Origin: Corynebacterium pollutisoli
GTDB lineage: Bacteria; Actinomycetota; Actinomycetes; Mycobacteriales; Mycobacteriaceae
Assembly: GCF_900177745.1 (NCBI RefSeq)
Contig: NZ_FXAR01000002.1
Coordinates: 248,001-312,000 of the forward strand
DNA length: 64,000 nucleotides
Direction of reading: 5' to 3'
This document shows positions 36,096 to 44,674 of this stretch, piece after piece. Numbering within the stretch: the first letter of the stretch is position 1; each line of letters opens with the position of its first letter. A model generated the notes under the pieces. The model was not told the origin of the DNA, made no database searches, and worked only from the letters and a program-made list of their open reading frames with translations. Both the position numbers and the translations under genes were made by a program.

Positions 36096-37943
36096 ATGAG
36101 CTGCACGATCCTCCTCGACTTCCGGGCGCGCGCGGACACCGTGCTTGTCGACGCCCCCTCCCTCACCCTCGCCCTCCGCCACGGCGCTCTGCTGCTCACC
36201 GCGCCGGGCGTGGAGCTCGACATGGAGGACACCGCTCCCCTCGCCGACGGCACGTGGCACAGCCTGGCCGTGATCACCGGGGACAACGGCACCCGCATCT
36301 TCGTCGACGGCTACCAGTGCTTCTCCGCCACCGCCGACGTCAGCCCCGGTGGTGCGGTGGAGGCGGGCCCCGCGGTGCGGGGGCTCGAGGTCGTCGAGGG
36401 GGAGCTGGGCGAGAGGGAGATCCTCGCCCGCGCCGTCACCCCGGTCCCGCTCATCGAGTTCGCCGCCGCCGAACTCGACCCCTACGACGTCGCCGAGGTG
36501 GCTGAGCTGACAACCGGCACCATCTTCCTCCGCTTCCGGGTGCGCGGCCCCGGCCAGCACGGCACGGTCCTCGCCGCCTTCGGGGACGGGGAGGAACGCC
36601 TCGCCGTCACCATCGACGCTGCGGGCCTGCACTACCGGGTGCTCACCCGCCGCGGCGTGTGGCGGGAGTTCAGCCTCCCCGGGCGTTTCGACGACGGCGA
36701 GTGGATCGACCTCGGCATCACCGTCGGGACCGGCGCCGTCGACCTCTTCCACTCCGGCTACCTCAACGCCCACCTGCCGGGGCGGGCCTTCTTCGCCGAC
36801 ACCGCCGGCCTCGACCGCATCGTCGTGGGACGACTGTGGGGCGAGGTCCGTGACGCCGCCATCTACCCCGCCCCCCTCAACGGCGCGCAGCTCAAACGCT
36901 TCAGTGGGGTGGCCCCGATCCACACGCGCTGCCTCTTCGACGTCGGTTACGAGGGGGCCGTCAGCTACCGCATCCCCTCCCTGCTCACCACCACCTCCGG
37001 CGTGGTTCTCGCGGGGGCCGATCAGCGCGTCACCATCCCCAACGACGCCCCCAACGACATCAACCTCGTCCTCCGCCGCTCCCTCGACGGCGGCGCCACG
37101 TGGGAACCGATGACCACCCTCGTCTCCTCACCGGGGGCCGCGGCCACCGATTCCGCGCTGGTGCAGGACCGGACCACCGGCCGCGTTCTCGCACTGTACG
37201 ACCACTTCCCCGTCGGCATCGGGCAGCCCAACGCCGAACCCGGCCTCACGGGCGACACCTCCCACGTCCGGATACTGCACTCCGACGACGACGGCGCCAC
37301 CTGGTCCCGCCCCCGCGACCTCAACCCGCAGCTCAAGACCGGGTCGATGGTCTTCCTCGGTGTCTCCCCCGGCAACGGCATCCAGCTTCGCGACGGCCGC
37401 CTGCTCGTCCCCGTCTACTACAACACCGTCGCCGACCGCGAGCACTTCTCCAGCGCTGTCGCCTACTCCGTCGACGGCGGCGACACCTGGACCCTCGGCG
37501 GCTCCCCCACCGGAGGGGTCTCCACCTACGAGTCCACCGTCGTCGAGCGTGCCGACGGCTCCCTCCTGCTGCTCATGCGCAACCAGGCCGAGGAGGGGTG
37601 CGTGGCGGCGTCGACAAGCACCGACCGCGGGGAGACCTTCGGCGACATCCACTTCCTCGCGGACGTGCCCGAGATCTTCTCCCAGCCCAACGCCATCCGC
37701 TTCCACGATCGGCTCGTGTTCGCCAACGCCTCCCAGCTGCTGCCCTACCGCGGGCGCGGCGTGCTGCGCATGAGCCTCGACGACGGTGCCACCTGGCCCG
37801 TCGCCCGCACCTTCAACCCGAAGCACTACGTCTACCAGTGCATGACCCAGCTTCCCGACGGCACCCTCGGCCTCCTCTGGGAACGCGAGACCCAGGGCCT
37901 CTACTTCACCCGTCTGCCCCGGGAGTGGTTCCCACGAGTGTGA
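36096..37943 (+). CDS. Exo-alpha-sialidase (neuraminidase) with N-terminal lectin-like region
   Basis: A 615-residue glycoside hydrolase family 33-type protein that should release terminal sialic acid. The catalytic propeller starts with the arginine motif YRIPS (Arg292) and has four Asp-boxes: SLDGGATW (329), SDDDGATW (396), SVDGGDTW (458) and SLDDGATW (560). Residues 1-270 contain two laminin-G/concanavalin-like segments (DGTWHSLAVI, DGEWIDLGITVGTG). No signal peptide or membrane anchor is seen, so export is unexplained. No sialic acid catabolic genes lie nearby. It overlaps the convergent MOSC gene by 38 nt. Confidence 0.9.
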   Translation: MSCTILLDFRARADTVLVDAPSLTLALRHGALLLTAPGVELDMEDTAPLADGTWHSLAVITGDNGTRIFVDGYQCFSATADVSPGGAVEAGPAVRGLEVVEGELGEREILARAVTPVPLIEFAAAELDPYDVAEVAELTTGTIFLRFRVRGPGQHGTVLAAFGDGEERLAVTIDAAGLHYRVLTRRGVWREFSLPGRFDDGEWIDLGITVGTGAVDLFHSGYLNAHLPGRAFFADTAGLDRIVVGRLWGEVRDAAIYPAPLNGAQLKRFSGVAPIHTRCLFDVGYEGAVSYRIPSLLTTTSGVVLAGADQRVTIPNDAPNDINLVLRRSLDGGATWEPMTTLVSSPGAAATDSALVQDRTTGRVLALYDHFPVGIGQPNAEPGLTGDTSHVRILHSDDDGATWSRPRDLNPQLKTGSMVFLGVSPGNGIQLRDGRLLVPVYYNTVADREHFSSAVAYSVDGGDTWTLGGSPTGGVSTYESTVVERADGSLLLLMRNQAEEGCVAASTSTDRGETFGDIHFLADVPEIFSQPNAIRFHDRLVFANASQLLPYRGRGVLRMSLDDGATWPVARTFNPKHYVYQCMTQLPDGTLGLLWERETQGLYFTRLPREWFPRV

Positions 37944-38574
37944 CCATCCGCTCGTGGTACATCGGCGGGAGGCACCCGGCCTCGACGATGCGGGCCGCCG
38001 CCCCCTTGTCGCCCTGCGCGCCGCGGAAGGCGGTGAGCATGGTGATGTCGTGGGCGGGGGCGTCGAGAAGCACGATCTCATCGCCGGCGCTGATCCGGCC
38101 CGGGACCACGACGCGGAAGTACGCGCCGCACCGGCCGCGTTCGCTGAACGTGCGCACCCAGCCCTTCTCCTGCAGCCAGCCGGCGAACGTGCGGCACGGC
38201 TGCCGCGGGATCGACACCTCCAGCTCGGCATCGCCGATGCGCACCCGCTGGTTGATGAGCAGCCCCGCCAGATCCACACCCTGCGTGGTGAGGTTCTCCC
38301 CGAAACTGCCGTCCGGCAGGCCGCGGCCCAGGCGCTTCTCCCAGTGGTCGAGCTCCTCGCGGGCGAAGGCGTAGACCGCCTTCTGCGCCCCACCGTGATG
38401 CTGGGTGTCCCCCACGGTGTCACCGACGACACCCGGGCCCTCGCCGTACGAGGGACCCGGGGTGAACACGTCGATGAAGGGCTCCGGCTGCTTGTCGATA
38501 CCGCTCACCCGGGGCGCCCCACCCGGGTCCGGGCGTGGCACGGCGAGGTTGGTCGACACGACGATGGCGTTCAT
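37906..38574 (-). CDS. MOSC domain-containing protein (YiiM-like)
   Basis: A 222-residue protein with the MOSC pattern: the segment HHGGAQKAVYAFAREELDHW, GSFGENLTTQGVDL, and the cysteine region PRQPCRTFAGWL. These proteins handle the molybdenum cofactor; YiiM reduces N-hydroxylated substrates, so a similar role is possible. ATG 38574 lies 6 nt after the -10 TAGACT, giving a leaderless transcript divergent from the small DUF4177 gene. Confidence 0.88.
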   Translation of the reverse strand: MNAIVVSTNLAVPRPDPGGAPRVSGIDKQPEPFIDVFTPGPSYGEGPGVVGDTVGDTQHHGGAQKAVYAFAREELDHWEKRLGRGLPDGSFGENLTTQGVDLAGLLINQRVRIGDAELEVSIPRQPCRTFAGWLQEKGWVRTFSERGRCGAYFRVVVPGRISAGDEIVLLDAPAHDITMLTAFRGAQGDKGAAARIVEAGCLPPMYHERMVTLVGTTPGADG

Positions 38575-38580
38575 GCGGCC

Positions 38581-38590
38581 AGTCTAGGCT
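38581..38590. promoter_or_regulatory. Shared divergent -10 element, AGTCTAGGCT
   Basis: Minus strand TAGACT, 6 nt before ATG 38574; plus strand TAGGCT, 7 nt before ATG 38598. Confidence 0.6.
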
Positions 38591-38597
38591 GGGACCC

Positions 38598-38792
38598 ATG
38601 GAGTACAAGGTGGTCGAGATCCGGGAGGGCCTCATCGGAGGCAAACTCTCGGGCAAGAAGCTGGAGAAGATCCTCAACGAACACGCCCGCGAAGGCTGGC
38701 TGTACAAGTCCATGACGGCGGTCGACGTCAAGGGCCGCGTCGGGCCGGGAGGTGTCGACGGGCTCATCGTCGTCTTCGAGCGCCCGGCCTGA
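38598..38792 (+). CDS. DUF4177 family small protein
   Basis: A 64-residue protein (MEYKVVEIREGLIGGKLSGK...) of the DUF4177 type, with the typical LEKILNEHAREGWLYKSM core. No signal or membrane segment. The leaderless -10/ATG arrangement supports the start. Function unknown. Confidence 0.8.
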   Translation: MEYKVVEIREGLIGGKLSGKKLEKILNEHAREGWLYKSMTAVDVKGRVGPGGVDGLIVVFERPA

Positions 38793-38817
38793 ACCATGTG
38801 AAGCGCGCCGGGCCTAC

Positions 38818-38823
38818 TACACT
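38818..38823 (+). promoter_or_regulatory. -10 element of leuS
   Basis: TACACT is followed after 8 nt by ATG 38832, consistent with a leaderless or very short-leader mRNA. No good -35 is visible. Confidence 0.45.
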
Positions 38824-38831
38824 GCTTAACC

Positions 38832-41669
38832 ATGACGAACCCGAGCGATTCCACCCCCGCGTTCCGCTACACCCCGCAGCTGGCCAACCAGATCGAGCGC
38901 AGCTGGCAGCAGTACTGGGTGGACAACGGAACCTTCAACGCCCCGAACCCGGTCGGCGACCTCGCGCCCGCCGACGGTCAGGCGCTGCCGGAGGACAAGC
39001 TCTTCGTCCAGGACATGTTCCCCTACCCCTCCGGTGCCGGCCTGCACGTCGGTCACCCGCTGGGCTACATCGCGACGGACGTCTACGCGCGTTTCCACCG
39101 CATGATGGGCAAGAACGTCCTGCACACCCTCGGTTACGACGCCTTCGGCCTGCCCGCCGAGCAGTACGCCATCCAGACCGGCACGCACCCGCGCACCACG
39201 ACGATGGCGAACATCGAGAACATGCGTCGCCAGCTCGACGCCCTCGGCCTGGGCCACGACCGCCGTCGCTCCATCGCCACCACCGACCCGGAGTACTACC
39301 GCTGGACCCAGTGGATCTTCCTCAAGATCTACAACTCCTGGTTCGACGAGGCACAGCAGAAGGCCCGCCCGATCGAGGAGCTGTACCCGCTGCTCGAGTC
39401 CGGCGAGCTGTCCACGAAGGACGGTCGCGCCTACGGTGAGCTGAGCGACGTCGAGAAGCGCGAGGCCGTCGACGCCTTCCGCCTCGTCTACCGTTCGAAC
39501 TCCATGGTCAACTGGTGCCCCGGCCTGGGCACCGTGCTGGCGAACGAGGAGGTCACCGCCGACGGCAAGTCCGAGCGCGGTAACTTCCCCGTCTTCCGCA
39601 AGAACCTCTCCCAGTGGATGATGCGCATCACCGCGTACTCCGACCGCCTCATCGACGATCTCGAGCTGCTCGACTGGCCGGAGAAGGTCAAGTCCATGCA
39701 GCGCAACTGGATCGGCCGTTCCCGCGGCGCGGAGGTCGACTTCGACGCCTCCGGCCACACCATCCGCGTGTTCACCACCCGCCCCGACACCCTCTTCGGT
39801 GCCTCCTACATGGTGCTCGCCCCCGAGCACGAGCTTGTCGACGCCCTCGTCGCCGACTCCTTCCCCGCAGGCACCGACGAGCGCTGGACCTACGGTGCCG
39901 CCACCCCGGCCGAGGCCGTGGAGGCCTACCGCCGCGCCATCGCCGCCAAGTCCGACGTCGAGCGTCAGGAGAACAAGGACAAGACCGGCGTCTTCCTGGG
40001 CACCTACGCCACGAACCCGGTCAACGGCGCGCAGATCCCGGTGTTCATCGCCGACTACGTCCTCACCGGCTACGGCACCGGCGCCATCATGGCCGTCCCG
40101 GCCCACGACGACCGCGACTACGAGTTCGCCACCGTCTTCGGCCTGCCCATCCTCGAGGTCGTCGCCGGCGGCAACATCGCCGAGGCCGCCTGGACCGGCG
40201 ACGGCACCCTGGTGAACTCCGCCAACCAGGAGGGCCTGGACATCAACGGTCTGAACAAGGCCGACGCCATCGAGCGCACCATCGCCTGGCTCGTCGCCGA
40301 GGACAAGGGCGTCGAGAAGATCCAGTACAAGCTGCGCGACTGGCTGTTCGCCCGCCAGCGCTACTGGGGCGAGCCCTTCCCCATCGTCTACTCCCAGGAC
40401 GGCACCGCGCACGCCCTGCCCGAGGAGATGCTGCCCATCGAACTGCCCGAGGTGGAGGACTACAAGCCGGTCTCCTTCGACCCGGACGACGCCGACTCCG
40501 AGCCGCAGCCCCCGTTGGCCAAGGCGAAGGAGTGGGTCGAGGTCGAACTCGACCTCGGCGACGGCCCGCAGACCTACATTCGTGACACCAACGTCATGCC
40601 GCAGTGGGCCGGTTCCTCCTGGTACCAGCTGCGCTACATCGACCCCACCAACTCGGAAGCCCTGGTGGACATCGAGAACGAGCGCTACTGGACGGGCCCG
40701 CAGTTCGACGGTGACTGCGGCGGCGTCGACCTCTACGTCGGCGGTGTCGAGCACGCCGTGCTGCACCTGCTGTACTCCCGTTTCTGGCACAAGGTCCTCT
40801 TCGACCTGGGCTACGTCACCTCCGTCGAGCCGTACCGCCGCCTGTACAACCAGGGCTACATCCAGGCCTACGCCTACACCGACGCCCGCGGCGTCTACGT
40901 CCCGGCCGAGGAGGTCGTGGAGAAGGACGGGAAGTTCTTCTACGGCGACGAGGAGGTCACCCAGGAGTACGGCAAGATGGGCAAGTCCCTGAAGAACGCC
41001 GTCGCCCCGGACGACATCTGCGACAACTACGGCGCCGACACCCTCCGTGTCTACGAGATGTCCATGGGTCCGCTCGACACCTCCCGCCCGTGGGCGACGA
41101 AGGACGTCGTCGGTGCGCAGCGTTTCCTGCAGCGCCTGTGGCGCCTGGTGGTCAGCGAGGAGACCGGTGACGCCCTCACCGAGCAGCTCGAGCTGACCGA
41201 CGAGGACAACAAGCAGCTCCACCGCACCATCGAGGGCGTGCGCGACGACTACGACAACCTGCGCGTCAACACCGTCGTCGCCAAGCTCATCGAGTACGTC
41301 AACTACCTCACCAAGACCTACCCCGACGCCGTGCCCACCGCCGCCGTCGAGCCGCTGGTCATCATGGTCGCCCCCGTCGCCCCGCACATCGCGGAGGAGC
41401 TGTGGAAGCGCCTCGGTCACACCGGCACCGTGGCGTTCGAGGACTTCCCGACCTACGACGAGAAGTGGCTGGTCGACGACGAGATCGAGCTGCCCGTCCA
41501 GATCAACGGCAAGGTCCGCGCCCGCGTCATGGTCCCGGCCGATGCCCCGCAGGAGGCGGTCATCGCCCGCGTCCTCGAGGAGCCGCGCATCGCGTCGGCT
41601 GTGGAGGGCAAGAACCTCATCAAGCAGATCGTGGTGCCCGGCAGGATGGTCAACCTCGTGGTGAAGTAG
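38832..41669 (+). CDS. leuS: Leucyl-tRNA synthetase
   Basis: A 945-residue class Ia synthetase. The HIGH motif appears as HVGH at 72-75 in [13 protein letters not shown], and the KMSKS motif as KMGKS near residue 715 ([10 protein letters not shown]). The CP1 editing domain is present ([40 protein letters not shown]). The lysine-to-glycine form KMGKS is common in this enzyme in corynebacteria as far as I recall. The next gene starts 4 nt after its stop. Confidence 0.97.
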   Translation: MTNPSDSTPAFRYTPQLANQIERSWQQYWVDNGTFNAPNPVGDLAPADGQALPEDKLFVQDMFPYPSGAGLHVGHPLGYIATDVYARFHRMMGKNVLHTLGYDAFGLPAEQYAIQTGTHPRTTTMANIENMRRQLDALGLGHDRRRSIATTDPEYYRWTQWIFLKIYNSWFDEAQQKARPIEELYPLLESGELSTKDGRAYGELSDVEKREAVDAFRLVYRSNSMVNWCPGLGTVLANEEVTADGKSERGNFPVFRKNLSQWMMRITAYSDRLIDDLELLDWPEKVKSMQRNWIGRSRGAEVDFDASGHTIRVFTTRPDTLFGASYMVLAPEHELVDALVADSFPAGTDERWTYGAATPAEAVEAYRRAIAAKSDVERQENKDKTGVFLGTYATNPVNGAQIPVFIADYVLTGYGTGAIMAVPAHDDRDYEFATVFGLPILEVVAGGNIAEAAWTGDGTLVNSANQEGLDINGLNKADAIERTIAWLVAEDKGVEKIQYKLRDWLFARQRYWGEPFPIVYSQDGTAHALPEEMLPIELPEVEDYKPVSFDPDDADSEPQPPLAKAKEWVEVELDLGDGPQTYIRDTNVMPQWAGSSWYQLRYIDPTNSEALVDIENERYWTGPQFDGDCGGVDLYVGGVEHAVLHLLYSRFWHKVLFDLGYVTSVEPYRRLYNQGYIQAYAYTDARGVYVPAEEVVEKDGKFFYGDEEVTQEYGKMGKSLKNAVAPDDICDNYGADTLRVYEMSMGPLDTSRPWATKDVVGAQRFLQRLWRLVVSEETGDALTEQLELTDEDNKQLHRTIEGVRDDYDNLRVNTVVAKLIEYVNYLTKTYPDAVPTAAVEPLVIMVAPVAPHIAEELWKRLGHTGTVAFEDFPTYDEKWLVDDEIELPVQINGKVRARVMVPADAPQEAVIARVLEEPRIASAVEGKNLIKQIVVPGRMVNLVVK

Positions 41670-41673
41670 GACC

Positions 41674-43125
41674 ATGCAGCAGGTCGCGCGGGCGGTGGCA
41701 GCCGCCACCGACACGGTTTTCGGACTCATGGGCAACGGCAATGCCGCCCTGATCCGGGAGCTCGCCGACCTCGGCATCGACCTCATCACGGTGCGGCACG
41801 AGGCCGCCGCCGTCGCGGCCGCCGACGCCTTCCAGCGGGCGACGGGTCGCCTCGCGGTGGCCACCACCACGTACGGCCCGGGGTTCACCAACGCCCTGAC
41901 CCCGCTCATCGACGCCGCCCTCTCCCGCTCCCCGCTTCTCCTCCTCGCCGGCAGCACCGCCGGCGTCGACCACGGGGCACTCGTTGCAGCATGCGGGGTG
42001 CACGTCGAGCAGGACGTCGACGCGGCGGTGGAGTATGCGCTGCGGGAGAGCGCACCCGTCGTCGTCTTCCTGCCTTTCCGGAAGCCGGCACCGGCCGCCG
42101 ACCACGGCGATGCCGCGCGCCGCCTCGAGGACGCCGAGCAGCCCCTCATCCTCGCCGGCCGCGGTGCGGTGGGCATGCGGGACGAGGTGGTGGCGCTGGC
42201 GCAGTCACTCGGTGCCGACGTGGCCACCACCGCCCCCGCCAAGGGTTTCTTCCACGGCCTCGAGGGCGTGCGTGACCTGGGGATCTGCGGTGGATTCGCG
42301 GCCTCGGCGGCGCGTCTGGAGATGCGCTCGGCGGACGTCGTTCTCGTCGTGGGGGCCTCGCTCAACCGCTTCACCCTCATGCACTCCTTCCGCACGGACG
42401 CCCACGTCATCCAGCTCGACCCCCACGCCCCGACCTCCCCGCGGGTGGACACCGTGATCACGGAGCTGCCGGTGGTGGACGGGGGCGTCGGCAGGCCACG
42501 GGCACCGGTGCGCATCACGCACACCCCGGGCGAGGGTCTGTGCGCGGACGGGCGACTGGACCCGCGCAGCCTGTTCACCCGGCTCGACGAGGTGCTGCCG
42601 GCGGAGAGGATCATCGTCACCGACGGCGGGCACTTCATCGCGTGGCCGTGCATGTACCTCGACGTCCCCGGCCCGGACCACCTCGTGCTGGTGGGGACGG
42701 GTTTCGAATCCATCGGCCTCGGTTTCGGCTCCGCCGTCGGCGTGGTCGAGGCGGCGGGCGGGCGGTTGACCGTGCTGGTCACCGGCGACGGCGGCGGCCT
42801 CATGGCGCTTGCCGACGCCGAGTCCGTCCTCCGCCGCGTCCAGGCCACCGGCGGGCGGTGCGTCATCGTGGTGGTCAACGACGCCGCATACGGTGCGGAA
42901 ATCCACCAGTACGCCTGGCAGGGTGTGCCGGAGCAGGCGATGCTCATCCCGGAGGTCGACTTCACGGCCGTGCTCGGCGCGTTTGGAGCGCAGGGCAGCG
43001 TGGTGCGCACGCTGGAAGACCTCGCGGTGGTCGAGGACTGGTTGGCTTCGGGTGAGCCGGGGACGTGGGTACTGGACTGCCGGGTGTCGCGCACCGTGGT
43101 GGCTCCTTTCCTGGCCCGTGAATAG
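41674..43125 (+). CDS. Thiamine diphosphate-binding enzyme, acetolactate synthase-like
   Basis: A 483-residue ThDP enzyme with an N-terminal pyrimidine-binding domain (catalytic glutamate in TVRHEAAAVAAADAFQRATG) and a C-terminal pyrophosphate domain (GDGGGLMALADAE ... NDAAYGAE). It is shorter than acetolactate synthase (about 570) and the central FAD/nucleotide domain is reduced. Possible activities include pyruvate or benzoylformate-type decarboxylation; the substrate cannot be set. It starts 4 nt after leuS, suggesting co-expression. The 18-bp palindrome begins within its stop codon. Confidence 0.85.
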   Translation: MQQVARAVAAATDTVFGLMGNGNAALIRELADLGIDLITVRHEAAAVAAADAFQRATGRLAVATTTYGPGFTNALTPLIDAALSRSPLLLLAGSTAGVDHGALVAACGVHVEQDVDAAVEYALRESAPVVVFLPFRKPAPAADHGDAARRLEDAEQPLILAGRGAVGMRDEVVALAQSLGADVATTAPAKGFFHGLEGVRDLGICGGFAASAARLEMRSADVVLVVGASLNRFTLMHSFRTDAHVIQLDPHAPTSPRVDTVITELPVVDGGVGRPRAPVRITHTPGEGLCADGRLDPRSLFTRLDEVLPAERIIVTDGGHFIAWPCMYLDVPGPDHLVLVGTGFESIGLGFGSAVGVVEAAGGRLTVLVTGDGGGLMALADAESVLRRVQATGGRCVIVVVNDAAYGAEIHQYAWQGVPEQAMLIPEVDFTAVLGAFGAQGSVVRTLEDLAVVEDWLASGEPGTWVLDCRVSRTVVAPFLARE

Positions 43126-43141
43126 TGCGCAGCTGCGCACT
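43124..43141. repeat. Dispersed palindrome AGTGCGCAGCTGCGCACT, copy 1
   Basis: Perfect 18-bp palindrome able to form a 7-bp stem with an AGCT loop. It lies between the convergent ThDP enzyme and HNH genes. Other copies are at 44503-44518 and 58786-58803. Confidence 0.75.
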
Positions 43142-43143
43142 GC

Positions 43144-44397
43144 TCAGGGCTTCTCATCTGCGTCGATGTCGTCGAAGGTGTCCTCGTGCTCCCAGATGTC
43201 GAGCAGACCCTCGTCGCCGCGCGGGACCGGCCCGTGGGTGTATCCGTCGGCGTGCTCGCCCAGCGCGAGGTCGCGCATCGGGGGCTGGTTGTTCACCGCG
43301 GTGTAGGTCTCCCCGCCGGGGAAGCGGAAGCGCAGCAGCGTCGGGTCCACCGCGTCGGGGACGATGACCAGCTCCCCGTTGGCGATCATCGCGTGGTGCA
43401 CCGAGCACAGCGGGATGAGGTTGTCCGCGTCGGTGGTGCCGCCCGCTGCCCAGGGGACGATGTGGTGGAACTCCAGCCAACGGCCGTGGTCGCAGCCCGG
43501 AGTGGCGCATCGGTGGTTCCACCGTGTGAGCAGCGCCTTCTCCTGGGCGCGGTTGACGAAACGGGAGGCCCGTCCCAGGTGGAGGATGCGGCCGCCGGGG
43601 CCGTGGATCTGCACGGAGAGGAATCCGTTGATGATGCTGCGCAGCAGCGTGGTGCCGGGTGCGGCCGGCTGGCCGGGCAGGTGGGCGGTGTCATCGGTGC
43701 GGATGATGATGGAGACCTGGGCACCCGGGGCGGTGGTCTTCGCCTCCGGGTTGTGGCGGGCCAGGCGCAGCAGGCTCATGAACGAGCCCAGCAGGCTGGT
43801 GGACAGGGGCGCACCGAAGCGGGTGGTCGACGAGTCCGGGCCATCGGCCTTCTTCTCCCCGCCCATGGCCAGTTCCGCGGACTTGAGGGAGGCGAGGAAC
43901 TCGGCCCCGTTCGCGGGATCGAGGGTCCCCCAGAAGCGCACCCCGCCGGTCTCCTTGTCCACGGCCACCGAGAGGCGGTTCTTCGCCTGCCGGGAGCGAC
44001 CGTCAGCGCGCGGGCGGCCGGCGAGCAGGGTCTCCAGCTCCTGGAGGGTGTGGGTGCGGGCCAGGCGGACGAGCTCGACCTCGTTCTCGCGCGTCAGGTA
44101 CGGCAGCAGGAAGCGCACCTTGGAGTAGTTGATGTCGCCGCTGGAGAAATAGTCGGTGAGCTCCGGAAACTCACGGAGCCTCCGGCCGACGCCGAGCTGT
44201 TCGTAGGCGGTGCGGCGGGACAGGTCCTGGGTGCGCATGAGCCAGGAGACGGTGCCTGCGGAGCCGCCGAGTCCGCGTTCGTCGAAGTCGGCGAGGTGGA
44301 TGAGGAAGGCGGCCTTGTGGATGGTGAGGGCCCGGTGGGCGGAGCTGATGGTGGCGGTCAGTTGGCGGTCGGTGAGCTTGGCGATGGTGGCGAGCAT
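43144..44397 (-). CDS. DUF222 / HNH endonuclease domain protein
   Basis: A 417-residue protein with an N-terminal DUF222 helical region (about 1-230) and a C-terminal HNH domain: CATPGCDHGRWLEFHHIVPW, GGTTDADNLIPLCSVHH. ATG 44397 is preceded by GGGGGAA. Proteins of this type are abundant in Actinobacteria and act as putative mobile or defence-related nucleases; no experiment-based function is known to me. It is intact, unlike the relative at 23609-24903. Confidence 0.88.
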   Translation of the reverse strand: MLATIAKLTDRQLTATISSAHRALTIHKAAFLIHLADFDERGLGGSAGTVSWLMRTQDLSRRTAYEQLGVGRRLREFPELTDYFSSGDINYSKVRFLLPYLTRENEVELVRLARTHTLQELETLLAGRPRADGRSRQAKNRLSVAVDKETGGVRFWGTLDPANGAEFLASLKSAELAMGGEKKADGPDSSTTRFGAPLSTSLLGSFMSLLRLARHNPEAKTTAPGAQVSIIIRTDDTAHLPGQPAAPGTTLLRSIINGFLSVQIHGPGGRILHLGRASRFVNRAQEKALLTRWNHRCATPGCDHGRWLEFHHIVPWAAGGTTDADNLIPLCSVHHAMIANGELVIVPDAVDPTLLRFRFPGGETYTAVNNQPPMRDLALGEHADGYTHGPVPRGDEGLLDIWEHEDTFDDIDADEKP

Positions 44398-44502
44398 GGT
44401 TCCCCCAGATGGTCGAATCATTGTTCGAACACGCTCACCGTATCAGTCGCCCCGGACACAACTCTGCCGCGAGATAAAGGCGCAGGTCGGAGGGGGTAAA
44501 GT

Positions 44503-44518
44503 GTGCGCAGCTGCGCAC
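44503..44518. repeat. Dispersed palindrome GTGCGCAGCTGCGCAC, copy 2
   Basis: 16-bp perfect palindrome, the inner part of the 18-bp repeat, in the gap between the HNH gene and the membrane protein gene. Confidence 0.75.
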
Positions 44519-44573
44519 TCCTCCGTTTGTTCCGGGGTGTTCAACGGGCTGCTCGCTGGCGCTCCTGAAATAA

Positions 44574-44587
44574 ACCCCCGGGGGTAT
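44574..44587. promoter_or_regulatory. CsoR-type operator O1
   Basis: ACCCCCGGGGGTAT, containing the perfect palindrome ACCCCCGGGGGT, just upstream of the -35 element. It resembles the GC-rich core bound by CsoR/CstR/RcnR repressors. Confidence 0.6.
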
Positions 44588-44591
44588 CGAC

Positions 44592-44620
44592 TTGTGCCGA
44601 TCCGGCACCCTTGCTAACCT
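44592..44620 (+). promoter_or_regulatory. Promoter between two CsoR-type operators
   Basis: TTGTGC (44592-44597), a 17-bp spacer and TAACCT (44615-44620), the latter with an upstream TGC (extended -10). The start site would be near 44627, directly before operator O2. Confidence 0.65.
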
Positions 44621-44631
44621 CTCGAACCGAG

Positions 44632-44647
44632 ATACCCCCTGGGGTAT
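44632..44647. promoter_or_regulatory. CsoR-type operator O2
   Basis: ATACCCCCTGGGGTAT, a near-perfect palindrome with the ATACC...GGTAT ends and GC core of operators recognised by CsoR-family (copper or persulfide) repressors. It lies immediately downstream of the predicted transcript start. Confidence 0.7.
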
Positions 44648-44674
44648 GGATAAACCGTAGAAAGGCACAGCACT

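Noticed and set aside
38826..43157. A minus-strand open frame of 1443 codons opposite leuS and the ThDP enzyme
   Set aside because: It is antisense to two well-supported genes, has low-complexity Val/Asp/Leu-rich sequence, and arises from GC-rich codon bias.
44398..44674. A small RNA gene or tRNA in the longest gap
   Set aside because: The gap is accounted for by the palindrome, promoter and two operators; no cloverleaf or terminator with T tract is seen.
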